In this document: one piece after another, positions 50,452-59,026 of the stretch | How the letters are laid out: each line of letters starts with the position of its first letter | Position numbering within the stretch: the first letter of the stretch is position 1 | Source of the DNA: Streptomyces sp. D2-8 | GTDB lineage: Bacteria > Actinomycetota > Actinomycetes > Streptomycetales > Streptomycetaceae | Length of the DNA stretch: 64,000 nt | Direction of reading: 5' to 3' | Assembly: GCF_023184515.1 (NCBI RefSeq) | Contig: NZ_JAAHBP010000007.1 | Location: 186,001 to 250,000, forward strand | Notes under the pieces: model-generated | What the model was told of the DNA's origin: nothing | The model's database searches: none | The model's input: only the letters and a program-made list of their open reading frames with translations | Made by a program: the position numbers and the translations under genes

Positions 50452-51981
50452 GTGCGTGCGGGCCAGGGAAGGATTCGGCCGCTGACTGTCCACCACCTCA
50501 ACCAGCTCCTGCTCGTCTGCTCGCTCGTCCTGCTCGTCGCCGTCGCAGCGGTACGGATCTCCTCGCGCAGCGGGCTCCCCAGCCTGCTCGTGTACCTGGG
50601 CATCGGCGTCGCGATGGGCCAGGACGGCATCGGGGACATCCACTTCGACAACGCCGAACTGACCCAGGTCATCGGGTACGCGGCCCTGGTCGTGATCCTG
50701 GCCGAGGGCGGTCTGGGCACGAAGTGGAAGGAGATCAAACCGGCCCTGCCGGCCGCCTCCGTGCTGGCGCTGGCGGGTGTGGCGGTGAGCGTCGGGGTCA
50801 CGGCCTCGGCAGCGCACTACCTGATCGGGCTGGAGTGGCGGCAGGCGCTCATCATCGGGGCGGTCGTCTCCTCGACCGACGCGGCGGCCGTGTTCTCCGT
50901 GCTGCGCAAACTCCCCCTGCCCGCGCGCGTGACGGGCACGCTGGAGGCGGAGTCGGGCTTCAACGACGCCCCGGTGGTCATTCTCGTGGTGTCCCTGTCC
51001 ACGGCCGGACCGGTCGAGCACTGGTACGTGCTGCTCGGCGTGATCCTGCTGGAGCTGGCCATCGGTGCGGCCATCGGGCTCGCGGTGGGCTGGCTGGGCT
51101 CCCTGGGCCTCAGGCACGTGGCGCTGCCCGCCTCCGGCCTCTACCCGATCGCCGTCATGGCGATCGCCGTGGTGGCGTACGCGGCGGGCGCGCTGGCACA
51201 CGGCAGCGGCTTCCTCGCGGTGTACCTCGCCTCGATGGTGATGGGCAACGCGCGGCTGCCGCACTGGCCGGCCACGCGCGGGTTCGCCGACGGGCTCGGC
51301 TGGATGGCCCAGATCGGCATGTTCGTCCTGCTCGGCCTGCTGGTCACGCCGCACGAACTGGGCGACGACATCGTGCCCGCGCTGGTCATCGGGCTGGTGC
51401 TGACCATGGTGGCGCGTCCGCTGAGCGTGGTGCTCTGCCTGTCGCCGTTCCGGGTGCCGTGGCAGGAGCAGACACTGATGTCCTGGGCCGGGCTGCGCGG
51501 GGCCGTGCCCATCATCCTGGCGACCATCCCCATGGTGGAGGGCATCGAGGCCAGCCGCCGGATCTTCAACATCGTCTTCATCCTGGTCGTCGTCTACACC
51601 CTGGTCCAGGGCCCGACGCTGCCCTGGCTGGCCCGCAAGCTGCACCTCGGCGACGGTTCGGAGGCCGCCGACCTCGGCATCGAGTCGGCCCCGCTGGAGC
51701 GGCTGCGCGGGCACCTGCTCTCCGTGGCGATCCCCGGCGGATCGAAGATGCACGGCGTGGAGGTGGCCGAGCTGCGGCTGCCGCACGGCGCGGCCGTGAC
51801 GCTCATCGTGCGTGGGGGTGAGTCCTTCGTTCCCCTGCCGACGACGATATTGCAGCGGGGGGACGAGCTCCTCGTGGTCGCCACGGACCCCGTCCGGGAC
51901 GCGACCGAGAGCCGGCTGCGGGCCGTGGGGTACGGCGGCAAGCTGGCGGGCTGGCTGGGGACGGACGGTGCGAGCCGCTGA
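50452..51981 (+). CDS. K+/H+ (CPA1/NhaP2-type) antiporter with TrkA_C domain
   Basis: About 509 aa. Cation/proton exchanger with 12-13 helices: NQLLLVCSLVLLVAVAAVRI to VYTLVQGPTLPWLARKL, with the core motif VVSSTDAAAVFSVLR (ion-binding Asp) and AESGFNDAPVVILV. C-terminal TrkA_C regulatory domain (GSKMHGVEVAELRLPHGAAVTLIVRGGESFVPLPTTILQRGDELLVVA). The start is uncertain: GTG 50452 is given, but CTG at 50482 (LTVHHLNQ) has AAGGA 8 bp ahead and fits homologues as I remember them. Confidence 0.92.
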   Translation: MRAGQGRIRPLTVHHLNQLLLVCSLVLLVAVAAVRISSRSGLPSLLVYLGIGVAMGQDGIGDIHFDNAELTQVIGYAALVVILAEGGLGTKWKEIKPALPAASVLALAGVAVSVGVTASAAHYLIGLEWRQALIIGAVVSSTDAAAVFSVLRKLPLPARVTGTLEAESGFNDAPVVILVVSLSTAGPVEHWYVLLGVILLELAIGAAIGLAVGWLGSLGLRHVALPASGLYPIAVMAIAVVAYAAGALAHGSGFLAVYLASMVMGNARLPHWPATRGFADGLGWMAQIGMFVLLGLLVTPHELGDDIVPALVIGLVLTMVARPLSVVLCLSPFRVPWQEQTLMSWAGLRGAVPIILATIPMVEGIEASRRIFNIVFILVVVYTLVQGPTLPWLARKLHLGDGSEAADLGIESAPLERLRGHLLSVAIPGGSKMHGVEVAELRLPHGAAVTLIVRGGESFVPLPTTILQRGDELLVVATDPVRDATESRLRAVGYGGKLAGWLGTDGASR

Positions 51982-52247
51982 GGGGCGTTTTGCACCGTTT
52001 GGGAATGACAGGGCAGGCAGGCCCATGGTGCTCACTTTCACAGGCACACACCCCTTGATCCCTGTACGATGAAGGCGTTACCCAGATCGAACCAACTCTG
52101 CCTGACGCAGAGCTGGCGCGACCGTATGGCGGTCGGGACACCCCTCCTCACCGGGCCCCGGCATCTACCGCAGTTCCGCGCAAGAGGACAGCTCTCGGCG
52201 CCGCCCACTACGGGGCCGCGCTACCAGGCGGCAGAAAGGCACGGGCC

Positions 52248-53540
52248 GTGGCGTCCACGGTCACCTCGAAGGCGTCGGAGAACTCGACGGCTTCCGCCCG
52301 CCCGGGATACGGCCGGCTGCTGCGCACCCGCGGCGCCTGGACGTTCCTGCTCCCCGGCTTCGCGGCACGCCAGCCGTTCGCGATGCTGACCATCTCCATC
52401 GTGCTGCTGGTGCAGCACACCACCGGCTCCTACGGAGCGGCGGGCGCCGCCGCGGCCGTCACCGGTGTCTCCATGGCCCTGTTCGCGCCCTGGAGCGGCC
52501 GCCTCGCCGACCGCTACGGGCAGCGCACCGTACTGATCCCCGGCGTACTGCTGCACGCGCTATCCGGGCTGACGCTCACCGCGCTCGCGCTGCTGGACGC
52601 GCCCCTGTGGGCGGTGTTCGTGGCGGCCGTCCCCACCGGCGCCTCGGTGCCGCAGGTCGGCCCGATGGTGCGGGCCCGCTGGGGCGTGAAGCTCAAGGAC
52701 TCGCCGCTGATGACCACTGCCGCGGCCTTCGAGTCCGTCACGGACGAACTGACCTTCGTGGTCGGACCGCTGCTGGCCACCGCCCTGTGCACGGCGGTCG
52801 ACCCGGCCGCCGGACTCGTCACGGAGGCCTCGCTGACCCTGCTCGGCGGTCTGCTGTTCGCCGCGCAGAAGAGCACCCAGCCCTCGGTCGCCGCCGACGG
52901 GCACGCGCGCGTGGAGCACGGTTCGGCGCTGCGCGTCCCCGGGGTGCGCGTGCTGATCGTGACCTTCCTCGGCATCGGGACCGTCTTCGGCGGCATGCAG
53001 GTCTCGCTGGCCGCGTTCACCGAGTCGATCGGCGAACCGGGCCTGAACGGCGTCCTCTACGGCGTCTTCGCGGCGGGCAACATGCTCTCCGGCGTGGTCT
53101 GCGGCGCGATCGCCTGGAAGGCGGCCCCGCAGCGGCGCCTGGTCATCGGCTACACGGCCCTCGCCCTCACCGCGTCGGGCCTGTGGGCCGCCCATTCGGT
53201 GCTGATCCTCGCCGGCCTCGGCCTGCTGGTCGGCATGTGCATCGCGCCCGCCCTGATCACCGGCTACACCCTCGTCGAGAGCCTGGTCCCGGCCGGTGCC
53301 CGCACCGAGGCCTTCACCTGGCTGACCGGAGCGGTGGCGCTCGGCCAGGCCGCCGCCGTCACGGTCGCCGGCCAGCTGGAGGACCGCTTCTGGGGAGGCG
53401 CCGGTTTCCTGGTGCCGATGGGCGGCACGGTACTGGCCCTGGCGACCCTCCTGGCCCTGCGTTCCCGGCTCGTGTCGCGGGGCAACGGCCGGACCGTCGC
53501 GCGTGGCGTGGGTCACCGCGTGCCGGTGGCAGTGGACTGA
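52248..53540 (+). CDS. MFS transporter
   Basis: 430 aa, twelve helices, exporter-like; substrate unknown. Motif A between helices 2 and 3 is APWSGRLADRYGQRTVL. The large middle loop (QKSTQPSVAADGHARVEHGSALRVPG) and the charged C-terminus are cytoplasmic. GTG 52248 has an AGAAAGG site ahead. The 266-bp upstream region (51982-52247) has a short hairpin (CGACC...GGTCG near 52120) but no gene. Confidence 0.92.
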   Translation: MASTVTSKASENSTASARPGYGRLLRTRGAWTFLLPGFAARQPFAMLTISIVLLVQHTTGSYGAAGAAAAVTGVSMALFAPWSGRLADRYGQRTVLIPGVLLHALSGLTLTALALLDAPLWAVFVAAVPTGASVPQVGPMVRARWGVKLKDSPLMTTAAAFESVTDELTFVVGPLLATALCTAVDPAAGLVTEASLTLLGGLLFAAQKSTQPSVAADGHARVEHGSALRVPGVRVLIVTFLGIGTVFGGMQVSLAAFTESIGEPGLNGVLYGVFAAGNMLSGVVCGAIAWKAAPQRRLVIGYTALALTASGLWAAHSVLILAGLGLLVGMCIAPALITGYTLVESLVPAGARTEAFTWLTGAVALGQAAAVTVAGQLEDRFWGGAGFLVPMGGTVLALATLLALRSRLVSRGNGRTVARGVGHRVPVAVD

Positions 53541-53570
53541 GCGGCCGGAATACGTCACTATGGATCGTCG

Positions 53571-53597
53571 TTAGCACTCATCGAGTGAGAGTGCCAG
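53571..53597 (+). promoter_or_regulatory. CIRCE-like element upstream of the FmdB-type gene
   Basis: TTAGCACTC (53571-53579), nine bases, then GAGTGCCAG (53589-53597). The CIRCE consensus is TTAGCACTC-N9-GAGTGCTAA; the left arm is perfect and the right arm matches 7 of 9. It lies 10 bp before the GTG and its right arm merges with the ribosome-binding site. CIRCE is the operator of the heat-shock repressor HrcA. Confidence 0.75.
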
Positions 53598-53607
53598 GAG
53601 GAAGACA

Positions 53608-53928
53608 GTGCCGACCTACCAGTACCAGTGCACCGCGTGCGGCGAGGGCCTCGAGGCGGTGCAGAAGTTCACCGACGACGCCCTGACCGAGTGCCCCAAC
53701 TGCCAGGGCCGCCTGAAGAAGGTGTTCTCGGCGGTCGGCATTGTCTTCAAGGGCTCCGGCTTCTACCGGAACGACAGCCGCGGCTCCTCGTCGAGCAGCT
53801 CCCCGGCTCCGAAGTCGTCGAGCTCCGCGTCCTCGGGCTCGTCGTCCTCCGACTCCGGCTCGTCGAGCTCCGCTTCGAGCTCGTCGTCGAGCACCAGCTC
53901 CTCCAGCAGCAGCACCACCGCCGCGTAA
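53608..53928 (+). CDS. FmdB-type zinc-ribbon protein with poly-serine tail
   Basis: 106 aa. Residues 1-55 form the FmdB/CxxC_CxxC_SSSS regulatory-protein domain: YQCTACGEGLEAVQKFTDDALTECPNCQGRLKKVFSAVGIVFKGSGFY with four zinc cysteines. The tail of about 48 residues is almost only Ser, with a few Ala, Gly, Thr, Pro and Asp; such Ser-rich ends are part of the family name. GTG 53608 has AGGAGGAAG ahead. The CIRCE-like box suggests heat-shock control. Function unknown, perhaps stress related. Confidence 0.9.
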   Translation: MPTYQYQCTACGEGLEAVQKFTDDALTECPNCQGRLKKVFSAVGIVFKGSGFYRNDSRGSSSSSSPAPKSSSSASSGSSSSDSGSSSSASSSSSSTSSSSSSTTAA

Positions 53929-53943
53929 GGCCTGATTCTTACG

Positions 53944-53973
53944 GGACCCTGTCGCCTTCGGGCGACGGGGTCC
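53944..53973 (+). terminator. Hairpin after the FmdB-type gene
   Basis: GGACCCTGTCGCC (53944-53956), loop TTC, GGGCGACGGGGTCC (53960-53973), 16 bp past the stop. Confidence 0.7.
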
Positions 53974-54005
53974 TCGGCGTTTCGGCGTGCGGTTAGGGTG
54001 CGGAC

Positions 54006-54866
54006 ATGGCGAACAAGGTGAACGTGGCGGACCAGGAAGGCGCCGGGATCGGCGTCATCGGCGGCTCGGGGTTCTACTCCTTCCTCGACGACGTGACCGA
54101 GATCCAGGTCGAGACCCCGTACGGGCCGCCCAGCGACTCCCTCTTCCTCGGTGTCGTCGCCGGCCGGCGGGTCGCCTTCCTGCCCCGGCACGGACGGGGC
54201 CACCACCTGCCGCCGCACCGGATCAACTACCGGGCCAACCTGTGGGCGCTGCGCTCGGTCGGCGTACGCCAGGTCCTCGCCCCGTGCGCCGTGGGCGGCC
54301 TGCGCCCCGAGTACGGGCCGGGCACGCTGCTGGTGCCGGACCAGCTGGTCGACCGCACGAAGTCCCGCGCCGGCAGCTACTTCGACGGGCTGCCGCTGCC
54401 CGACGGCTCCGTGCCGAACGTGGTGCATGTGTCGCTGGCCGACCCCTACTGCCCGACCGGGCGGGCCGTCGCACTGAAGGCGGCGCACGGCCGGGACTGG
54501 GAGCCCGTGAACGGCGGCACCCTGGTCGTCGTCGAGGGGCCGCGCTTCTCGACCCGTGCGGAATCGTTGTGGCACCAGGCGCAGGGCTGGTCGGTGGTGG
54601 GCATGACCGGCCACCCCGAGACGGCGCTCGCCCGCGAGCTGGAGCTCTGCTACACGTCCCTGGCCCTGGTCACCGACCTCGACGCGGGCGCCGAGACGGG
54701 CGAGGGCGTCTCGCACGACGAGGTGCTGCGGGTGTTCTCGGCGAACGTGGACCGGCTGCGGGGGGTGCTGTTCGACGCGGTGGCCGGGTTGCCGGCGGAC
54801 GACGAGCGGGACTGTCTGTGTGCCGCTGCGCTGGGTGGGATGGATCCGGGGTTCGCGCTGCCGTAA
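54006..54866 (+). CDS. mtnP: S-methyl-5'-thioadenosine phosphorylase
   Basis: 286 aa purine nucleoside phosphorylase-type enzyme of methionine salvage; cleaves MTA to adenine and methylthioribose-1-phosphate. Motifs: IGVIGGSGFYSFLDD, FLPRHGRGHHLPPHRINYRANLWALRSVGV, EGPRFSTRAES and VGMTGHPETALARELELCYTSLALVTDLDAG. ATG 54006. PNP-type relatives acting on inosine cannot be fully excluded. Confidence 0.9.
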   Translation: MANKVNVADQEGAGIGVIGGSGFYSFLDDVTEIQVETPYGPPSDSLFLGVVAGRRVAFLPRHGRGHHLPPHRINYRANLWALRSVGVRQVLAPCAVGGLRPEYGPGTLLVPDQLVDRTKSRAGSYFDGLPLPDGSVPNVVHVSLADPYCPTGRAVALKAAHGRDWEPVNGGTLVVVEGPRFSTRAESLWHQAQGWSVVGMTGHPETALARELELCYTSLALVTDLDAGAETGEGVSHDEVLRVFSANVDRLRGVLFDAVAGLPADDERDCLCAAALGGMDPGFALP

Positions 54867-55002
54867 CCGACAGGCTTCAGGGGGGCGGAACTCGCCGTTC
54901 GGGTGAGGGAGTTGTCCACAGGCCGGTGCCGGGTCCACAGGCCTGAGCGGGCGGCGGCGCGCGGCCTCATCGTGAGGAGCGCAAGCCGGTCCCTCGTCGC
55001 AG

Positions 55003-55605
55003 GTGGTGGTCTCCGTGTCCCTCGTTCCTCCCTCGGTTGTGCCCTCGTCTCCTTCCTGGTCCCTCGCCTCGTGCCCGCCCGGGGCCCAGGTGCCCGCGAC
55101 CCGTGAGGTGCCGCGGTTCGACCCGGTGCGGGTTCGCGGGGGTCACCGGTCCGGCCGGCTCGTCCGGCACCGGCGGCGGGCCGTGGCCGTCGGGCTCGCG
55201 GTCACCGCGACGGCACTCGTGGCGGCGGGCCCGCGCGGCACCGACGGGGCCCGTGGTCATCCCCGGGCGCTGCCTCCCGCGCACCCGGCCTCGGTGTCCG
55301 GGGAGCAGCCCGCGCACACGCGCCGTGCCGCGGGGTCGGTGACGGCCCCGGTCCGGATCTCCGACGCGGCCACGGTGCGGCTGCTGCGGCCCGGCGACCG
55401 GGTCGACGTCATCGCCGCCGAGCAGACGGTGCCGGGCGGTGATGCCCGGGTGGTCGCGCGCGGGGCCAGGGTGACGAAGGTGCCGGAGCCGGTGGAGGGC
55501 GCGGGCGACAGCGGGGCGCTGGTCGTCCTGTCGGTGCCGCGGGCCTCCGCCGCGCGGCTGGCCGGTGCGAGCGCCACAGGGCGGTTGGCGGTGACGCTGT
55601 GGTGA
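55003..55605 (+). CDS. SAF-domain protein (CpaB/RcpC-like)
   Basis: About 200 aa. One membrane helix (RRRAVAVGLAVTATALVAAGP, about 57-77) and an extracytoplasmic SAF domain (RISDAATVRLLRPGDRVDVIAAEQTVPGGDARVVARGARVTKVP, VVLSVPRASAARLAGAS). CpaB/RcpC proteins belong to Flp pilus assembly, but no pilus genes are near. GTG 55003 is the first possible start; a later one before the helix cannot be excluded. Confidence 0.8.
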   Translation: MVVSVSLVPPSVVPSSPSWSLASCPPGAQVPATREVPRFDPVRVRGGHRSGRLVRHRRRAVAVGLAVTATALVAAGPRGTDGARGHPRALPPAHPASVSGEQPAHTRRAAGSVTAPVRISDAATVRLLRPGDRVDVIAAEQTVPGGDARVVARGARVTKVPEPVEGAGDSGALVVLSVPRASAARLAGASATGRLAVTLW

Positions 55606-55725
55606 CGGGCGCGGTGCCGCCAAGTCCTTCCTTAGAGGGACCCAGGTACTCGGTTCGGCCCAACGTTGACGTAGGTTGCGGAGCGTTTTGTTCCACAAGC
55701 TGCTCGTGTGAGGAAAGGCCCCGGG

Positions 55726-56184
55726 GTGAGCGAGAAGAAGGAACCGAGTCTCTGGGAGGGCTTCAAAGCCTTCCTGATGCGCGGGAACGTCGTCGATCTG
55801 GCGGTGGCGGTGGTGATCGGTGCCGCCTTCACCAACATCGTCAACGCCGTGGTGAAGGGGATCATCAACCCGGTCGTCGGTGCCATCGGGACCAAGAACC
55901 TCGACCACTACAGCTCGTGTCTGAGCTCGACCTGCCAGGGCGAGCAGGGCATCCAGATCCTGTGGGGTTCCGTCCTCGGCGCCGCCCTGAGCTTCGTGAT
56001 CACCGCGGCGGTCGTCTACTTCCTGATGGTCCTGCCCATGGCGAAGTACCTCGCCCGGATGGAGGCGCGCCGGAAGGCGAAGGAGGGCGCGCAGGAGGTC
56101 ATGGAGGTGACCGAGCTGGAGGTCCTGAAGGAGATCCGGGACGCGCTGATCGCCCAGCGCGGCTCGGGGCACGACCGGCAGTAG
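55726..56184 (+). CDS. mscL: Large-conductance mechanosensitive channel MscL
   Basis: 152 aa. Opens under membrane tension to release osmolytes. N-terminal WEGFKAFLMRGNVVDLAVAVVIGAAFTNIVNAVVKGIINP (TM1 pore helix), periplasmic loop with CLSSTCQGEQG, TM2 (GAALSFVITAAVVYFLMVLPM) and a cytoplasmic helix bundle (EVTELEVLKEIRDALIAQ). GTG 55726 has AGGAAAGG ahead; a GTG 18 bp earlier is less likely. The two loop cysteines are unusual. Confidence 0.95.
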   Translation: MSEKKEPSLWEGFKAFLMRGNVVDLAVAVVIGAAFTNIVNAVVKGIINPVVGAIGTKNLDHYSSCLSSTCQGEQGIQILWGSVLGAALSFVITAAVVYFLMVLPMAKYLARMEARRKAKEGAQEVMEVTELEVLKEIRDALIAQRGSGHDRQ

Positions 56185-56248
56185 CGGCGCTGCGGGCGGC
56201 GGCAGCCCGGGCCGCCCGGAAGGCGCTGCGGGCGGCCGCCCGGCCGGT

Positions 56249-56428
56249 TCAGAGGTGGTGGGGCGGCTTCTCGTCCAGGAAGCGCTTGAGGTCCGCCGCA
56301 CTGCCGCCGGAGTCGGTGCGCTCGCCCCAGCCCCGGTCGGTGTCGTCGGAGGACTGCTGGTCGAGCGGGTCGTCGAAGACCAGCGCGGGCTTCGGCTCGC
56401 GCGGCTCGGGGCCGGGCACGGTACTCAT
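56249..56428 (-). CDS. Small acidic protein of unknown function
   Basis: 59 aa on the minus strand, ATG at 56426-56428, stop at 56249-56251. Sequence STVPGPEPREPKPALVFDDP, then DQQSSDDTDRGWGERTDSGG and AADLKRFLDEKPPHHL. It has the third-position GC of a real gene and a defined C-terminal helix; similar short proteins ending in RFLDEKPPHH are annotated as hypothetical in Streptomyces, as I remember. Convergent with mscL, divergent to the LtrA gene. Confidence 0.7.
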   Translation of the reverse strand: MSTVPGPEPREPKPALVFDDPLDQQSSDDTDRGWGERTDSGGSAADLKRFLDEKPPHHL

Positions 56429-56484
56429 GCAACCAGGGTACGGTCGCGGAGAAATTCCCCGCGCCTTCTGCTGTGCTGGGACGC

Positions 56485-57717
56485 ATGACGTCCAGCCCCA
56501 CTCCCCCGCCCGTCCCCTCCGGCGCGCTCGGCGGCCGGGGACCGCTGCGCAGGCTTCGGGCCCGTGGCCGCGACGAGGCGCACCGGACGGCCTCGCCGCT
56601 GGAGCTCTTCTTCGACCTGTGCTTCGTCGTGGCCGTCGCCCAGGCTGGCATCGAGCTGGTGCACTCCGTCGCCGAAGGGCACGCGGGCCAGGGGATCCTC
56701 GACTACGCGATGGTGTTCTTCGCCCTGTGGTGGGCGTGGATGAACTTCACCTGGTTCGCCTCGGCGTACGACAACGACGACGTCCTCTACCGGGTCGTCA
56801 CGCTGGTGCAGATCGCGGGTGTGCTGGTCCTCGCGGCAGGGGTCTCGCGGGCGTTCGCAGACCACGACTACCTCGTGGTCTGGCTGGGCTACGCGATCAT
56901 GCGGGTGGCCTTGGCGGCGCAGTGGCTGCGGGCGGCCCGGGCCGGCGAGGGCCCGGAGCGCACGACGGCTCTGCGTTACGCCGGCGGCGTGCTGGCGTGC
57001 CAGGTCGGCTGGCTGGGGCTGCTGTTCCTGCCCGAGGGGGCCCGGCCCTGGTGGTTCCTGGTCATGGCGCTGCTGGAGATGTGTGTGCCGCCCTTCGCGG
57101 AGAGGGGCCACAGCACGTCCTGGCATCCCCGCCATATCGCGGAGCGGTACGGGCTGTTCACCATCATCGTGCTCGGCGAGACGATCGCGGCGGCCACGGT
57201 CGCGGTGAAGTCCGGCATCGACGAGAACGACGCGCTGGGCGAGCTCCTCCCCATCGCGGCGGGCGGGCTGCTGATCATCTTCGCCGCGTGGTGGATCTAC
57301 TTCGTGGTGCCCATCCACGGCCATCTGCGTTCCAACCGGCAGGCGTTCCTGTGGGGCTACGGCCACTACCTGGTGTTCGCGTCGGCGGCGGCGATCGGGG
57401 CCGGGCTGGAGATGGCGGTGGAGCAGAGGGTCGGCAAGGCGCACATCTCCACGCTGGCGGCGTCGGCGGCGGTGACGTTGCCGACGGCCCTGTACCTGCT
57501 CACGGTGTGGGCGCTGCACTCGCGCCACTTCAAGCGGGGCATCACCCAGCAGCTGGTGCTGCCGACGACGGCACTGCTGGTGATCTGCTGCACATTCCTG
57601 GGTCACTGGGCGGTGTTCACGGCGGGTGTGGTGTGCGCGCTGTCCGTGGCGGCCGGAGAGACTCTGGCGGCGCGCATGGCCGTCCGGGAGAGCGGTCCGG
57701 TGACGCGGGCCGGGTGA
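56485..57717 (+). CDS. Low temperature requirement protein A (LtrA) family
   Basis: 410 aa polytopic membrane protein with about ten helices. Family signature EAHRTASPLELFFDLCFVVAVAQAG at the N-terminus, WMNFTWFASAYDNDDVLYR, and HIAERYGLFTIIVLGETIAA. LtrA was first linked to growth of Listeria in the cold; the biochemical role is unknown. ATG 56485. Monocistronic. Confidence 0.92.
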   Translation: MTSSPTPPPVPSGALGGRGPLRRLRARGRDEAHRTASPLELFFDLCFVVAVAQAGIELVHSVAEGHAGQGILDYAMVFFALWWAWMNFTWFASAYDNDDVLYRVVTLVQIAGVLVLAAGVSRAFADHDYLVVWLGYAIMRVALAAQWLRAARAGEGPERTTALRYAGGVLACQVGWLGLLFLPEGARPWWFLVMALLEMCVPPFAERGHSTSWHPRHIAERYGLFTIIVLGETIAAATVAVKSGIDENDALGELLPIAAGGLLIIFAAWWIYFVVPIHGHLRSNRQAFLWGYGHYLVFASAAAIGAGLEMAVEQRVGKAHISTLAASAAVTLPTALYLLTVWALHSRHFKRGITQQLVLPTTALLVICCTFLGHWAVFTAGVVCALSVAAGETLAARMAVRESGPVTRAG

Positions 57718-57832
57718 GGGCGTCCGCGTCCCGGTCCCCCCTCTCTCTCCCCCCCGAACGTCAACCGGCTGACGCGGCGCCCACCGGCTCGGTACGCCCG
57801 CCGGGGCCGAGGGCTGGACGAGACTGTGTGTC

Positions 57833-58861
57833 ATGACAGTTGACGCACTGACGGATGTCTCCGGCCTTCGGGTGGGGCACGCGACCCGCATCGGCGACGG
57901 TTGGCTCACCGGCACCACGGTCGTGCTCGCCCCGGAGGGCGGGGCCGTGGCCGCCGTGGACGTGCGGGGCGGCGGGCCCGGCACCAAGGAGACGGACGCG
58001 CTGGATCCGCGCAACGTGGTGCGGACGGTGGAGGCGGTCGTGCTGACCGGTGGCAGCGCGTACGGGCTCGACGCCGCGTCGGGGGTGATGGCCTGGCTGG
58101 AGGAGCAGGGGCGCGGGATCCGGGTGGGGGCGGACCCGGCGCATGTGGTGCCGGTGGTGCCCGCCGCCTGCGTCTTCGACCTGGGGCGGGGCGGCGACTT
58201 CCGGGCCCGGCCGGACGCGGCGACCGGCCGTGCCGCGGTCGAGGCGGCTGCGGCGAGGGAGCTCGGCGCGCCGGTGCCCCAGGGGTGCGTGGGCGCGGGC
58301 ACGGGAGCGGTGGTCGGGGTGGTGAAGGGCGGTGTCGGCAGCGCGAGCACGGTGCTCGGCTCGGGGATCACGGTGGCCGCGCTGGTGGTGGCCAACGCGG
58401 CGGGATCGACGGTGGATCCGGAAACGGGGGTGCTGTACGGGGAGTTGTTCCAGGGACGGGTGGCGTACCCGGAGGCGGAGGTCCACGCGGCCGCGCAGCG
58501 GCGTCTGACGGAGACGGCCGCGCGGAGCACACCGCCGCCGCTCAACACCACGCTCGCGGTGGTCGCCACGGACGCGGATCTGTCCAAGGCGCAGGCGCAG
58601 AAGCTGGCCGGCACGGCGCACGACGGCATCGCCCGCGCGGTGCGTCCGGTGCATCTCCTCAACGACGGGGACACGGTGTTCGCGCTGGCGACGGGCGACC
58701 GCGCCCTGGACGCCGCGAACCCGCTCGCCCTCAACGAGATCCTGGCGGCGGGCGCGGACATGGTGACGCGGGCGATCGTCCGGGCCGTACGGGCCGCGGA
58801 GCCGGTGGACGGTCCGGGCGGGGCGTGGCCGTCGTACGGGGAGTTGTACGCGGGTCGCTGA
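57833..58861 (+). CDS. P1/S58 family (DmpA-type) peptidase
   Basis: 342 aa self-processing Ntn-like aminopeptidase fold. Visible: LRVGHATRIGDGWLTGTTVV, VLTGGSAYGLDAASGVM, and the internal cleavage region VVANAAGSTVDPETG; the last part NTTLAVVATDADLSKAQAQKLAGTAHDGIARAVRPVH is characteristic. ATG 57833. No signal peptide. Physiological substrate unknown. Confidence 0.92.
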   Translation: MTVDALTDVSGLRVGHATRIGDGWLTGTTVVLAPEGGAVAAVDVRGGGPGTKETDALDPRNVVRTVEAVVLTGGSAYGLDAASGVMAWLEEQGRGIRVGADPAHVVPVVPAACVFDLGRGGDFRARPDAATGRAAVEAAAARELGAPVPQGCVGAGTGAVVGVVKGGVGSASTVLGSGITVAALVVANAAGSTVDPETGVLYGELFQGRVAYPEAEVHAAAQRRLTETAARSTPPPLNTTLAVVATDADLSKAQAQKLAGTAHDGIARAVRPVHLLNDGDTVFALATGDRALDAANPLALNEILAAGADMVTRAIVRAVRAAEPVDGPGGAWPSYGELYAGR

Positions 58862-59026
58862 ACAGGCGTGCGGCGCTCGGCAGATCCACACGGGGCCGGA
58901 ATTTGTCGCGGTTCTGTCACGTGACGGCCTTCATGGGGAACGGACGGAACCCGACCGGCTCCCCGCCCCCTCTTCCCTCACGTACTGGAGCGGATCACGC
59001 AACATCACACGAACTGGGAGCAGCCC

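Noticed and set aside
51982-52247. Possible attenuator or leader peptide before the MFS gene
   Set aside because: A small hairpin and scattered short frames are present but nothing consistent with a leader peptide or known riboswitch.
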